DNA from: Nitrospirota bacterium
GTDB taxonomy: Bacteria; Nitrospirota; Thermodesulfovibrionia; Thermodesulfovibrionales; Magnetobacteriaceae
Reading direction: 5' to 3'
NCBI GenBank assembly: GCA_015233485.1
Contig: JADFXO010000030.1
Location: forward strand, 1 to 21,155
Length of the DNA stretch: 21,155 bases
Positions 5,295 through 12,173 of the stretch are shown piece by piece; position 1 is the stretch's first letter; each line of letters begins with the position of its first letter. Under the pieces are notes generated by a model that worked only from the letters and a program-made list of their open reading frames with translations, was not told where the DNA came from and ran no database searches. The position numbers and the translations under genes were made by a program.

Positions 5295-5657
5295 ATGAAA
5301 ACACACGTAGTATTTGAGGATTTAATTGGCAAAATATTAGTAGCCATTGAAAATAAAAATACCGAATTAGTTTTTACTACGAGTGAAGGAGATTCGTTTA
5401 TGTTACATCATGATCAAGATTGTTGCGAACGGGTTTGTATTAATGATATTGAGGGTGACTTAAATAATCTTATTGGTCAACCAATTTTACAAGCACAAGA
5501 ATCAACAAATAGCAAAGAACCGAGACCAAGTGAATATTCTAAATCGTTTACATGGACATTCTACAAATTGGCAACCATTAAAGGATACGTAACAATTCGT
5601 TGGCTTGGTGAGTCAAATGGATATTATTCTGAATCTGTTTCTTTTAAAAAAGTTTAA
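5295..5657 (+). CDS. DUF7448-like phage protein
   Basis: The 120-residue product has the layout I associate with DUF7448 proteins of phages: a start like FEDLIGKILVAIE, a central HHDQDCCERVCINDIEGDL segment with paired cysteines, then LIGQPILQAQE, and a C-terminal TWTFYKLATIKGYVTIRWLG followed by ESNGYYSESV. The family is widespread in phages of many hosts, but its biochemical role is not known to me. An upstream in-frame ATG at 5241 lies inside the tRNA, so 5295 is the better start. Codon use looks AT-richer than in the next gene. Confidence 0.75.
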   Translation: MKTHVVFEDLIGKILVAIENKNTELVFTTSEGDSFMLHHDQDCCERVCINDIEGDLNNLIGQPILQAQESTNSKEPRPSEYSKSFTWTFYKLATIKGYVTIRWLGESNGYYSESVSFKKV

Positions 5658-5684
5658 ATATTTTATAACCAAACACTTACACCA

Positions 5685-6203
5685 ATGGAAAAGTTTCTCT
5701 CAATCTTTACCTCCTTCAATGCCGGTGATATGATCACCTGTGCCTTGAACTTCATCCACGCCAACCCGTTTATGGTGCTGGCCTGTATGATGACCCTCGC
5801 ATTCTTCGTCCTGTGCATCCTGTACGGGAATGCGGTGATTAAGTACCGCCACGCTACTGTCATCGCCAAAGGTGTTGTTGAACGGGCGAATCAAGCCGAA
5901 CTCATGCAAGATGTCACGAAAAAGTCATGGGAAAATGCTGAGGCGGATTACAAAAAGAGCATGATTGAATTCGTCAGCACACTTAAAGCCGCCAGGTCTG
6001 AATATGAGGCCGAACACACCAAGCGGGAACATATTTACAATGGTCAGATGCAACTGCTCCGGGATGAGATCAAGACGATCAAGGATGAAGACCGTAGGTT
6101 AGCTATGGCCCAGGCTGTTCAGATCCGTGGAACCGGCGCCCCCACAGCAGAGGTGATTGAGTGTGCAATCAAGATGTACAAATTTTATACGGGAAAGATA
6201 TGA
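5685..6203 (+). CDS. Membrane-anchored coiled-coil protein of unknown function
   Basis: The 172-residue product has an N-terminal hydrophobic region: an amphipathic stretch at about 1-25 and one clear span at about 29-50 (FMVLACMMTLAFFVLCILYG). A long charged helical segment follows (about 55-150, with KKSWENAEADYKKSMIEF and REHIYNGQMQLLRDEIKTIK) and should form a coiled coil in the cytoplasm. No family is recognised. It looks richer in GC than its neighbours, a sign of mosaic origin. Its last bases overlap a 14-codon ORF (ATGA at 6200) whose sequence resembles an ATPase N-terminus. Confidence 0.6.
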   Translation: MEKFLSIFTSFNAGDMITCALNFIHANPFMVLACMMTLAFFVLCILYGNAVIKYRHATVIAKGVVERANQAELMQDVTKKSWENAEADYKKSMIEFVSTLKAARSEYEAEHTKREHIYNGQMQLLRDEIKTIKDEDRRLAMAQAVQIRGTGAPTAEVIECAIKMYKFYTGKI

Positions 6204-6244
6204 TCATCACACTCAAACAACTGACCCTTAAAAACATCACCTAA
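6200..6244 (+). pseudogene. 14-codon stump resembling the N-terminus of an SbcC/RecF-type ATPase
   Basis: ATG at 6200 overlaps the previous stop (ATGA), and the frame reads MIITLKQLTLKNIT before TAA at 6242-6244, which itself overlaps the next ATG (TAATG). Phage and bacterial SMC-like ATPases (SbcC, RecF, RecN) often begin MIITLKxLTLKNFKGI. The match stops exactly where F-K-G would follow. It may be the scar of a deleted ATPase gene, kept because it passes ribosomes from one gene to the next. The match is short, so chance is possible. Confidence 0.35.
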
Positions 6245-6534
6245 TGGGATCCTGCTTTGAAGATATAGAGGGAATTGACAGCGAAGTCGAATTGTACGGC
6301 ACGCCTGAGATCGTGGATGAAGGGATAGGACCGTATGAATGCCACGGATCGAAGGGATTCCACCACGATCATCAGGCAAGGTTGGATAAGATACAATGGG
6401 ACCGGCGGCTTTATACCCCGGATGAAAACGAAACGATTGCAAGGTACGTGGAACAAGCCGAAACACATATCACCGAAAAGATCATTGAAAGCCACGACTT
6501 TGAACGGGATTACCCGGAAGGGGAAGATGAATAA
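6244..6534 (+). CDS. Small acidic phage protein of unknown function
   Basis: The 96-residue product is acidic, especially at its C-terminus (ERDYPEGEDE). A central EIVDEGIGPYECHGSKGFH segment and LDKIQWDRRLYTPDENETIA resemble a small conserved hypothetical seen next to recombination genes in Bacteroidota phages (typically DEGIGPYEFWG), from memory. It starts by TAATG overlap with the preceding stump and ends 24 bases before RecT. A role linked to recombination is suggested only by position. Confidence 0.6.
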   Translation: MGSCFEDIEGIDSEVELYGTPEIVDEGIGPYECHGSKGFHHDHQARLDKIQWDRRLYTPDENETIARYVEQAETHITEKIIESHDFERDYPEGEDE

Positions 6535-6558
6535 AAAGAACCAATAAAAAACATAAAA

Positions 6559-7485
6559 ATGGAACCAACAACAGCAGTTACCAAACAACAACCCGAAGGA
6601 ATCCGGGGTTTAATGTCCAATGAGGCCGTTAAAGCAAAATTCCAGGAAATATTAGGCAAAAATGCGAATGCTTTTATTTCAAGTGTGACCACGATTGCCA
6701 CCACCACAAAACTCACCGAATGCGAACCAAAATCCATCCTTGGGGCGGCTATTGCAGCAGCAAGTTTGAATTTGAATGTAACCCCATCGTTAGGGTTCGC
6801 CGCCATTGTGCCTTATGGTAAGTCAGCTCAATTTCAGATTATGAGCAAAGGACTGATACAGTTAGCGTTACGTTCAGGGCAATACCGCACAATCAATGTT
6901 ACGGAAATATATGATGGTGAGCTGCAGAACGAGAACCGGCTGACTGGAGAGTTTAATTTCAACGGCAAACGCAAATCTGATACCATTGTGGGGTATGCCG
7001 CTTATTTTGAACTGTTAAATGGGTTTGCCAAGTCGTTATATATGACCGTGGACCAAATCAAGGCACACGGGAAGCGTTATTCAAAAACCTTTGACTATGC
7101 AGGATCCTCATGGAAGTCGAATTTTGAAGGCATGGCACGAAAGACCGTTCTCAAACTCTTACTTGCACGGTACGGCATACTTTCAATTGAAATGCAGTCA
7201 GCAATCACCCAGGATCAGGCTGAAATGAGCGTCAAGGATGATCTCGAATTATCACAGATCACTTATATCGACAATGATGAATCCCATGATGATTCTACAT
7301 CTATTGCCGTGGTTGTCGACCCCACCGTCACCGCTACCCGCAGGACTCAAATAGTATCAGAGCCTCAACAAGGCACGCCCATAGAGACAGACCGTAAGTC
7401 TGGAAAGAATATCAAACCACAGGCTGTGTCTGCAAACAGGGAATGGAAAAAAGATCCTGATGCACCAATACTGGTTCAGGATTGA
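6559..7485 (+). CDS. recT: RecT-family single-strand-annealing recombinase
   Basis: The 308-residue protein matches RecT in its core, about residues 18-215. Visible signatures are ILGKNANAFISSVTTIATTT, CEPKSILGAAIAAASLNLNV, TPSLGFAAIVPYGKSAQFQI, MSKGLIQLALRSGQYRTINV and MARKTVLKLLLARYG. RecT binds single-stranded DNA and anneals it to complementary strands, working with a 5'-3' exonuclease that makes the ssDNA. The partner lies just downstream (7607-8272). The C-terminal 80 residues are an acidic, low-complexity tail (DDLELSQ, DNDESHDDS) that is longer than in the E. coli protein and could bind a host or phage SSB. Translation starts at 6559 after an A-rich leader, with no clear Shine-Dalgarno site. 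Confidence 0.93.
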   Translation: MEPTTAVTKQQPEGIRGLMSNEAVKAKFQEILGKNANAFISSVTTIATTTKLTECEPKSILGAAIAAASLNLNVTPSLGFAAIVPYGKSAQFQIMSKGLIQLALRSGQYRTINVTEIYDGELQNENRLTGEFNFNGKRKSDTIVGYAAYFELLNGFAKSLYMTVDQIKAHGKRYSKTFDYAGSSWKSNFEGMARKTVLKLLLARYGILSIEMQSAITQDQAEMSVKDDLELSQITYIDNDESHDDSTSIAVVVDPTVTATRRTQIVSEPQQGTPIETDRKSGKNIKPQAVSANREWKKDPDAPILVQD

Positions 7486-7493
7486 TTATGGAT

Positions 7494-7587
7494 GGACTGG
7501 TAGTTAAATGGGTAACACGGGTAAACAAAGGGGTTAGTACATTGTCCCAGTCATAGGCCCGCAAGCGAGTTCGATTTTCACCAGTCT
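7494..7587 (+). tRNA. tRNA-like sequence with a greatly enlarged anticodon loop
   Basis: Cloverleaf parts occur in the right places. The acceptor is GGACTGG (7494-7500) with CCAGTCT (7581-7587), then TA at positions 8-9. The D-stem GTTA/TAAC is perfect and contains GGG. A 5-bp anticodon stem CGGGT (7518-7522) pairs with GCCCG (7557-7561), and the T-loop is TTCGATT (7570-7576). The loop between the anticodon strands is 34 bases instead of 7. Its last seven (GTCATAG) read as a normal anticodon loop with U33, CAT and A37, as if 27 bases had been inserted. The T-stem is poor (one mismatch, register shift). It fills the gap between recT and the exonuclease gene. It may be a decayed tRNA, an interrupted tRNA or a mimic. 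Confidence 0.35.
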
Positions 7588-7606
7588 TCAAAAATCAAAA
7601 AACACC

Positions 7607-8272
7607 ATGGAAACAGAACAAGTAAAACAACGCACCGAAGATTGGCTAAAACTTCGTAGGGGGAAATTCACTGCCTCTGAGATATACAAGCTGATCGGAA
7701 CGGGGAAAAACCCTTCAAAATTCGGCAACAACCTTTCTGATTGGGCTGAAACGGCTCAAACCTATATTAAAAGCAAGGTTGCTGAATATTTTTCTGAACA
7801 GTCACAGGAGATAACATCTGTTGAAATGCGATGGGGTATTGAACAGGAACCTGTCGCAAGAGCTTATTACGAAGGAGTGTTTGTGGAGGAAATCGAAGAA
7901 ATAGGATTTATCTTATGGCCAGAGAATAATCTTTGTGGGTGTTCTCCGGATGGTTTGGTCAAAGGCAAAGATCGGGGGATTGAAATAAAATGCCCTTACA
8001 ATCTGGAACCCCACTTGGAGGCTTTATTAATCAGATCCAATGATGAATTTAAGGCCATGAAGCCCATGTATTACTGGCAGGTGATGTCGTCCATGTTGTT
8101 TACAGGATACAATGTTTGGGATTTCGTAAGCTACCATCCTTATTTTAATAAGGATAAACGGATTACGAGCATTGAGATCGTGTCCGACGAGAATGCGTTT
8201 TTAATATTAAAAGAAAGATTACTGTCCGCAATCCACGTCAGAAATGAACTAATTAAGCAAGTAAATCTCTAA
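7607..8272 (+). CDS. YqaJ-family phage exonuclease (RecE/lambda Exo-like partner of RecT)
   Basis: The 221-residue protein fits the YqaJ viral recombinase fold, a PD-(D/E)XK nuclease. It opens with RTEDWLKLRRGKFTASEIYK, typical of the family (W..R.G..TAS). It then shows WGIEQEPVARAYYE (about 76-88), SPDGLV (D115) and GIEIKCP (E126, K128), the D...E-x-K metal-binding core, followed by YYWQVMSSMLFTG with Q158. It would degrade one strand of double-stranded DNA ends 5' to 3' and leave a 3' tail for RecT. It is separated from recT by a tRNA-like sequence, and its stop overlaps the next start (TAATG). Confidence 0.9.
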   Translation: METEQVKQRTEDWLKLRRGKFTASEIYKLIGTGKNPSKFGNNLSDWAETAQTYIKSKVAEYFSEQSQEITSVEMRWGIEQEPVARAYYEGVFVEEIEEIGFILWPENNLCGCSPDGLVKGKDRGIEIKCPYNLEPHLEALLIRSNDEFKAMKPMYYWQVMSSMLFTGYNVWDFVSYHPYFNKDKRITSIEIVSDENAFLILKERLLSAIHVRNELIKQVNL

Positions 8273-8463
8273 TGACCGCAAAATACTATTTTGATAAAAA
8301 AGGCGGAAGGTATAACGAAACATGTCCATTGAATTTTAAATACCAAGGTGGAAAAGTTAGGGTTGGTGGTCCATACTGCAGAAGATGCCAGTTTAATATG
8401 GGTCACGACCGGGAAGAAAAATGGATTAAGTGTGTTGTTATTGAAAAAAGAAATAAATTATGA
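8272..8463 (+). CDS. Small Cys-finger protein
   Basis: The 63-residue product contains four cysteines arranged as C18, C36-x2-C39 and C53 (CPLNF, PYCRRCQFNMGH, WIKC), a probable single zinc site. It is basic and small enough to be little more than that module. It starts by TAATG overlap with the exonuclease stop and ends by ATGA overlap with the next small gene, so it belongs to a coupled chain of tiny ORFs. Nucleic-acid or protein binding is possible; no family is recognised. Confidence 0.6.
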   Translation: MTAKYYFDKKGGRYNETCPLNFKYQGGKVRVGGPYCRRCQFNMGHDREEKWIKCVVIEKRNKL

Positions 8464-8615
8464 AACTCCTCACCTACCTCTACCTCCTCCTGCGCATCCT
8501 GTTTGTAATGGGGCTAACCTTGTTGACGATATGGGTCATAGATCACCCGCGGGAATCCGGCATCTGGTACGCCCGGTTTCATAAGGGGCAGATCGGGGAG
8601 TTTGATAAGAGATAA
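8460..8615 (+). CDS. Short single-span membrane protein
   Basis: This 51-residue ORF overlaps the preceding stop (ATGA). It has one hydrophobic span, about residues 4-26 (LTYLYLLLRILFVMGLTLLT), then a polar tail with HPRESGIWYARFHKGQIG. Its function is unknown. It is recognised as a gene by coupling at its 5' end and a 3-base gap to the next ATG at 8619. Confidence 0.55.
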   Translation: MKLLTYLYLLLRILFVMGLTLLTIWVIDHPRESGIWYARFHKGQIGEFDKR

Positions 8616-8618
8616 GAT

Positions 8619-8906
8619 ATGTATATAATTATAAAAACAACCAAGCCATCAGGGAAATATAGGGCATTCTATAAACCCTATCATGAAATCATGTATAATA
8701 AAATAGTTATCGGACAAGTATTACATGAATCATGGAGGATATCATTGAAGGTCATAAAATCTGATATAAACAGTGATGGAAACCCAAATTGCAAATGGAG
8801 ATGGTGCGTGTTGAAATATAAACCCGGATCACTTCAAGATGCTAAAGATTTTTTAAAATTAAACACCGTATTCATACTTAAACAATTCAATATTTGTTTT
8901 GATTAA
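8619..8906 (+). CDS. Hypothetical protein, aromatic-rich
   Basis: The 95-residue product is rich in Lys, Tyr, Trp and Ile (YRAFYKPYHEIMYNKIVIGQ; CKWRWCVLKYKPGSL). It appears to be a small beta-rich domain without signal peptide or span. It looks more AT-rich than its neighbours. No family is recognised. It begins 3 bases after the preceding stop, consistent with one operon; a gap of 73 bases without a recognisable element separates it from the next gene. Confidence 0.5.
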   Translation: MYIIIKTTKPSGKYRAFYKPYHEIMYNKIVIGQVLHESWRISLKVIKSDINSDGNPNCKWRWCVLKYKPGSLQDAKDFLKLNTVFILKQFNICFD

Positions 8907-8979
8907 GTCAAAGCCTTAACCGAAATCCAGTTGAAGTTGTACGAACAATATTTGATAAAATAACACAAACCTATAACCA

Positions 8980-9315
8980 ATGGAAACAGAAAAAATAGAA
9001 TTATTCGCAATTGTAGAACTGTTCGGAAGGCAACGGATTGCAGGCAAGGTAACAGAACACGCCTTTGGAACATCCATATTTGTAAGAGTAGATGTGCCAG
9101 AAACACCTTCACAACCGTCGTTTACCCGATTGCTTAACCCTTCTGCTATTTATGCCATTAATCCCGTTACGGAGGCTGTAATGATTGAAATGGCTAAGAA
9201 TATTCAGCAAAAACCGATTGAGGCGTGGGACGTGAGGGAAATGGTCAAGAAACTGATTGAACTCAAAGCACAAAGTCCGTCAAGAGATGATTTTGAAAAC
9301 GATTTACCCTATTAA
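8980..9315 (+). CDS. Conserved Bacteroidota phage hypothetical protein
   Basis: The 111-residue product has an N-terminal beta-type domain (ELFAIVELFGRQRIAGKVTE; TSIFVRVDVPETP) followed by SAIYAINPVTEAVMIEMAKN and a charged helical end. I recall similar proteins (FAIVEIxGxxxxAGxVTE ... IYxIxPV) as common hypotheticals in Bacteroidota prophages, without an assigned function. The C-terminus is acidic (SRDDFENDLPY). It is followed after 3 bases by another small ORF. Confidence 0.65.
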   Translation: METEKIELFAIVELFGRQRIAGKVTEHAFGTSIFVRVDVPETPSQPSFTRLLNPSAIYAINPVTEAVMIEMAKNIQQKPIEAWDVREMVKKLIELKAQSPSRDDFENDLPY

Positions 9316-9318
9316 TCT

Positions 9319-9468
9319 ATGGAATCTAAGTTTATCATACAACCCATCATCGACGGCCTCTTAGTCAAAGACGGCTCAGGGACAAAGTATTACAAGGATT
9401 TCGCTGAGTTTATTCAATTTGAAACAAGGCAGTTGACGATAACAATAAAAAATGATTTAAAACCATAA
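9319..9468 (+). CDS. Short hypothetical protein (49 residues)
   Basis: This tiny ORF starts 3 bases after the previous stop and ends 3 bases before the next ATG, a spacing that supports real coding. The product (MESKFIIQPIIDGLLVKDGS, then TKYYKDFAEFIQFETRQLTI) has alternating hydrophobic residues suggesting a small beta-alpha domain. No family is recognised. Confidence 0.5.
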   Translation: MESKFIIQPIIDGLLVKDGSGTKYYKDFAEFIQFETRQLTITIKNDLKP

Positions 9469-9471
9469 GCT

Positions 9472-10242
9472 ATGTGTAAATTTTATTCAGCAATCGTATT
9501 AAGAAACGGGGACATATTACATAATCCATGGACTCAATCACATCAGGATTTGATCGAGGAGTTTAATATAAAAGACGATAACGCTTTTCGCAAGTCTTTT
9601 GTTAAAATTGAATTTTACCCTGACGATCAAAATGACATTGATGATGAAATGAAATATAATCTTCACATAGATGAAGAAAGTACACCAGATTGGTTTATGG
9701 TAATACAGGAACGTATTACAGAAGATTTGCGGGATATTATAAGGCGAATGATTATTAAGAATCAATCGCTGAAAATCATTACAGGGAAATGTATCATTCT
9801 TTCCAATTCACAGATTGAAAAATTGCAAAATGTTAATTGCTTCATAATGAAATCTTCGAACGTTGGCGTAATGAAGGGAAGCTCGAACGTTGGCATAATG
9901 TGGGGAAGCTCTAAAGTTGGCATAATGTGGGGAAACTCGAACGTTGGCGAAATGTGGGGAAGCTCTAAAGTTGGCGTAATGTGGGAAAACTCGAACGTTG
10001 GCGTAATGAAGGGAAGCTCTAAAGTTGGCATAATGTGGGGAAGCTCGAAAGTTGGCGAAATGTGGGAAAACTCGAACGTTGGCGTAATGAAGGGAAGCTC
10101 GAAAGTTGGCGTAATGTGGGGAAGCTCGAAAGTTGGCGTAATGTGGGGAAGCTCGAAAGTTGGCGTAATGTGGGGAAGCTCGAAAGTTGGCGTAATAGTC
10201 ACAGTAGTAATAAAAAGCATAAGACAATGGCTAAACAGATGA
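9472..10242 (+). CDS. Nonapeptide-repeat protein, possible beta-solenoid
   Basis: The 256-residue product has a non-repetitive N-terminal domain (about 1-126, including LRNGDILHNPWTQSHQDLIE, an acidic stretch DDQNDIDDEM and a helical segment TEDLRDIIRRM). Thirteen tandem nonapeptides follow, with consensus G-S-S-K/N-V-G-V/I/E-M-W/K. The last copy decays into a hydrophobic end (VIVTVVIKSIRQWLNR). Regular short repeats with Val and Met inward and Ser/Gly turns suggest a beta-solenoid or repetitive binding surface. Variation is confined to repeat positions 1, 2, 4, 7 and 9, a pattern suited to surface changes. Function is unknown. The next gene starts by ATGA overlap at 10239. Confidence 0.65.
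   Translation: MCKFYSAIVLRNGDILHNPWTQSHQDLIEEFNIKDDNAFRKSFVKIEFYPDDQNDIDDEMKYNLHIDEESTPDWFMVIQERITEDLRDIIRRMIIKNQSLKIITGKCIILSNSQIEKLQNVNCFIMKSSNVGVMKGSSNVGIMWGSSKVGIMWGNSNVGEMWGSSKVGVMWENSNVGVMKGSSKVGIMWGSSKVGEMWENSNVGVMKGSSKVGVMWGSSKVGVMWGSSKVGVMWGSSKVGVIVTVVIKSIRQWLNR
9850..10194 (+). repeat. Tandem array of 27-bp units (12 full copies plus a partial 13th)
   Basis: Copies begin at 9850 and then every 27 bases; the core is AAGTTGGCGTAATGTGG with GGAAGCTCG. The 27-bp period keeps the coding frame when copies are gained or lost. The three copies starting at 10093, 10120 and 10147 encode identical nonapeptides, indicating recent expansion at the 3' side. Copies 5-7 and 8-10 look like duplicates of an 81-bp higher-order unit. 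All of it is inside the gene 9472-10242. There are no unique spacers, so it is not a CRISPR array. Confidence 0.95.
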
Positions 10243-11087
10243 CAATGGAAGATTTTGAAAATAAGCAAGCTCAAATGAGTAACGAAGAACTTATTGAACT
10301 TGTAAATAAGCAAATTATAGAACTTGCGAGAACAGGTGGCAAAAGTCATAGAATGTGTATACCTCCAAGCATAAAAGATACCGATATGCTTTTATCGGAA
10401 TTAGTAAAACGGTTTAAGGTTGCCATTTCCTCTCCCCAACCCACAAGGGAGATAGATTGGAAAAATGTAGAAAGTGAATTGCCAAAACATATCGAAGGAG
10501 AAGCCATTCAAGTTATAGCATCTTATTTTTCCACAGTTACCACAAAGTTACACTCAATCATTGCCATATTTTATAATGGGATATTTTATCATGCCGAAAC
10601 ATGGTCTGAGGAAGGAGTTGAAGGTGATGAAATACTTAATGTTCATCATTGGTGCTACTTACCAGAATTTCAATCTCTGCAACCTTCACAGGAACCTGAT
10701 GCCGGGAAAACAGTGAAAAAAGAATGTGGCACCTGTAGGAATGAGAAAAAACCGACTACGTATAGACGATGTTCAACTTGTTGGAATGGTAAATTTTTCA
10801 CCAATTGGCAACCCAAACCCTCATCGGAACTTACAAAAGAACCTATATCGGGACATCTTCCTGTCTATGATGAAAAAGGTAAATTAATCGAGAATGATAT
10901 GCTTGCTGGAGCAGAAGCAATAAGACAGATGTTGAATAAAATTAAAAATGAAGAAGATCATCTTCCTGATGCCGGGAAAGAGGAAAGAAGTTGCGATACC
11001 TGTCTATATACTTGTAAGAAACTAATAGAGAACTGTGATTTATGGCAACCCAAACCCGCAGGAAAGGAACGAGAAAATGGAAATTGA
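10239..11087 (+). CDS. DUF551-like protein with two Cys-finger modules
   Basis: The 282-residue product has three parts. An N-terminal helical part (1-60) contains CIPPSIKDTDMLLSELVKRF, common in Bacteroidota phage proteins. A DUF551-type domain covers about 73-147, from DWKNVESELPK through HHWCYLPEF. Two C-terminal Cys modules follow, each introduced by PDAGK and ended by WQPKP: one at about 154-193 (CGTC ... CSTCW) and one near the end (CDTC ... CDLW). The repeated PDAGK...WQPKP frame indicates tandem module duplication. Start 10239 is chosen for its ATGA overlap with the repeat gene; 10227 is also possible. The frame stays open back through the repeats to 10035, which I attribute to repeat composition. 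Function is unknown. Confidence 0.65.
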   Translation: MTMEDFENKQAQMSNEELIELVNKQIIELARTGGKSHRMCIPPSIKDTDMLLSELVKRFKVAISSPQPTREIDWKNVESELPKHIEGEAIQVIASYFSTVTTKLHSIIAIFYNGIFYHAETWSEEGVEGDEILNVHHWCYLPEFQSLQPSQEPDAGKTVKKECGTCRNEKKPTTYRRCSTCWNGKFFTNWQPKPSSELTKEPISGHLPVYDEKGKLIENDMLAGAEAIRQMLNKIKNEEDHLPDAGKEERSCDTCLYTCKKLIENCDLWQPKPAGKERENGN

Positions 11088-11346
11088 TATTAAATATCGA
11101 ATTAACCTTTCAGGCATTTATAATGCAATGATTGATATATGCCCTAAATGTGGGAATAGAATGGTTGAAAATCAACAGCTTTATAAGAATTGCAAGGGTG
11201 TTGCTTCTCATCCAGGAATGGGTGATGTATTAGTCTTTGAATGTGATAAATGCTTTAAAACATTTTTCTTTCATTGTACTGAATCTTTTTACCACTATTT
11301 CATAATGATGTGTGAAAAATGGAAAAAAAACAGATTTTATAATTAA
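11077..11346 (+). CDS. Small zinc-ribbon-like protein
   Basis: The 89-residue product carries CPKCGN and CDKC knuckles about 40 residues apart (ICPKCGNRMVENQQ ... FECDKCFKTFFFHC), a classic zinc-ribbon pair. The C-terminus is aromatic (SFYHYFIMMCEKW). The start at 11077 overlaps the previous gene by 11 bases; an earlier ATG at 11035 would lengthen this overlap without adding anything recognisable. DNA, RNA or protein binding is likely for the fold, but the partner is unknown. Confidence 0.6.
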   Translation: MEIDIKYRINLSGIYNAMIDICPKCGNRMVENQQLYKNCKGVASHPGMGDVLVFECDKCFKTFFFHCTESFYHYFIMMCEKWKKNRFYN

Positions 11347-11405
11347 CCCTCAAAGACAAGGATAATTAACCCCAAATAAAGTATTAACCAATAAAGAACA
11401 AGGAA

Positions 11406-11639
11406 ATGGATGCAATCATAAAATCAATCGAAAAAGGGGATAACAACGGATATATTTACTATTCCACAGACCCAAAAATAAATGAATTATATCGAGTAGA
11501 TGAAATTAAGGAATTTCAAAAATCTTATATTATCGGAGAACACGATAATGGTTTAGATATTATTGTTTATCGTGGATTTAGAGCTGGAAAACTTGTATTT
11601 GAGATTGAATCTGGCAGCGGAGTAGTTTTATATTTTTAA
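11406..11639 (+). CDS. Hypothetical protein (77 residues)
   Basis: The small, mixed alpha/beta product includes KSIEKGDNNGYIYYSTDPKI and GHDNGLDIIVYRGFRAG-like alternation near its end (LVFEIESGSGVVLYF). It has no signal peptide, cysteine cluster or known motif. It starts after a 59-base gap holding only an A-rich leader and is followed after 18 bases by another small gene. No family is recognised. Confidence 0.5.
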   Translation: MDAIIKSIEKGDNNGYIYYSTDPKINELYRVDEIKEFQKSYIIGEHDNGLDIIVYRGFRAGKLVFEIESGSGVVLYF

Positions 11640-11657
11640 CCCCCAACAAGCAGTAAA

Positions 11658-11825
11658 ATGACAACAACGGTAATAACCAGAAAGGCAAAATGTAAGGATT
11701 GTGCCTTTCTGAGACCTGAAAAAATAGGTAATAAGAAACGCAACAGGTGCTTCGGATTACTTTCTCCATACTTCAATTCTTTGCGAAGATTGAATGATTT
11801 TGTTTGTGATAAATGGGAACTTTAA
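11658..11825 (+). CDS. Small Cys-finger protein (55 residues)
   Basis: The product is basic (ITRKAKCKDC, KKRNRC, RRLN) with four cysteines in the order C-x2-C ... C ... C-x2-W: CKDC at about 11-14, RCFGLL mid-protein, and CDKW at the very end. This is the same layout as the second module of the DUF551-like protein upstream and similar to 8272-8463. It is probably a one-zinc minidomain. It sits 10 bases before a lipoprotein gene and is supported by tight spacing and the conserved layout. Confidence 0.6.
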   Translation: MTTTVITRKAKCKDCAFLRPEKIGNKKRNRCFGLLSPYFNSLRRLNDFVCDKWEL

Positions 11826-11835
11826 AATCAAATAG

Positions 11836-12171
11836 ATGAAAACAATTCTATTATTAATCTTAGTAGGCATTATGGTTGCCTGTACAACACAAAACCATGT
11901 TTATATAGATCAACATCGAATCACCCCAAAGGTATTTAATGATCTTATTGCAGTGGGTTTTGATGAAATTGGAAGGTATTGTTCAACTTCTGGCTACTTC
12001 TATTATAACCGGAACAATACCTTTGCTTGTGTTCACATTGAAAATGGAAAGTGGGTTATGACTGATGGCGAAACCCATGATACTATATCAAATGGAGCAT
12101 TAAAAGACTTCGAGATTGACGAAATAGTTGAAGGACTAATTGATTGTGCAAATAATTTAACAGGGAAATAG
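11836..12171 (+). CDS. Small lipoprotein of unknown function
   Basis: The 111-residue product opens with a lipoprotein signal peptide, MKTILLLILVGIMVAC, with the lipobox cysteine at residue 16. The mature part has a beta-rich, aromatic domain (RYCSTSGYFYYNRNNTFACV; ENGKWVMTDGETHDTI) and an acidic helical end. It should be exported and anchored in the envelope. Prophage lipoproteins can alter host surface or superinfection, but I see no family to support that here. It lies 3 bases before the next gene. Confidence 0.6.
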   Translation: MKTILLLILVGIMVACTTQNHVYIDQHRITPKVFNDLIAVGFDEIGRYCSTSGYFYYNRNNTFACVHIENGKWVMTDGETHDTISNGALKDFEIDEIVEGLIDCANNLTGK

Positions 12172-12173
12172 CC

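Noticed and set aside
8907..8961. 18 open codons in frame after the stop at 8904-8906, as if a longer gene had been cut by a nonsense mutation
   Set aside because: The stretch is short enough to be chance, and no motif continues across the stop.
9850..10194. CRISPR array
   Set aside because: Units are contiguous 27-bp near-identical coding repeats with no unique spacers, and no cas genes are present.
9472..10242. Diversity-generating retroelement target
   Set aside because: No reverse transcriptase or template repeat occurs in the window; variation fits tandem-repeat recombination rather than A-directed mutagenesis.
9762..10349. Long open frames on the minus strand and in another plus frame (from 10035) across the repeat array
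   Set aside because: A 27-bp repeat without stops keeps all copies open in any frame where one copy is open. Only the plus frame starting at 9472 has a non-repetitive coding domain and matched spacing to neighbours.
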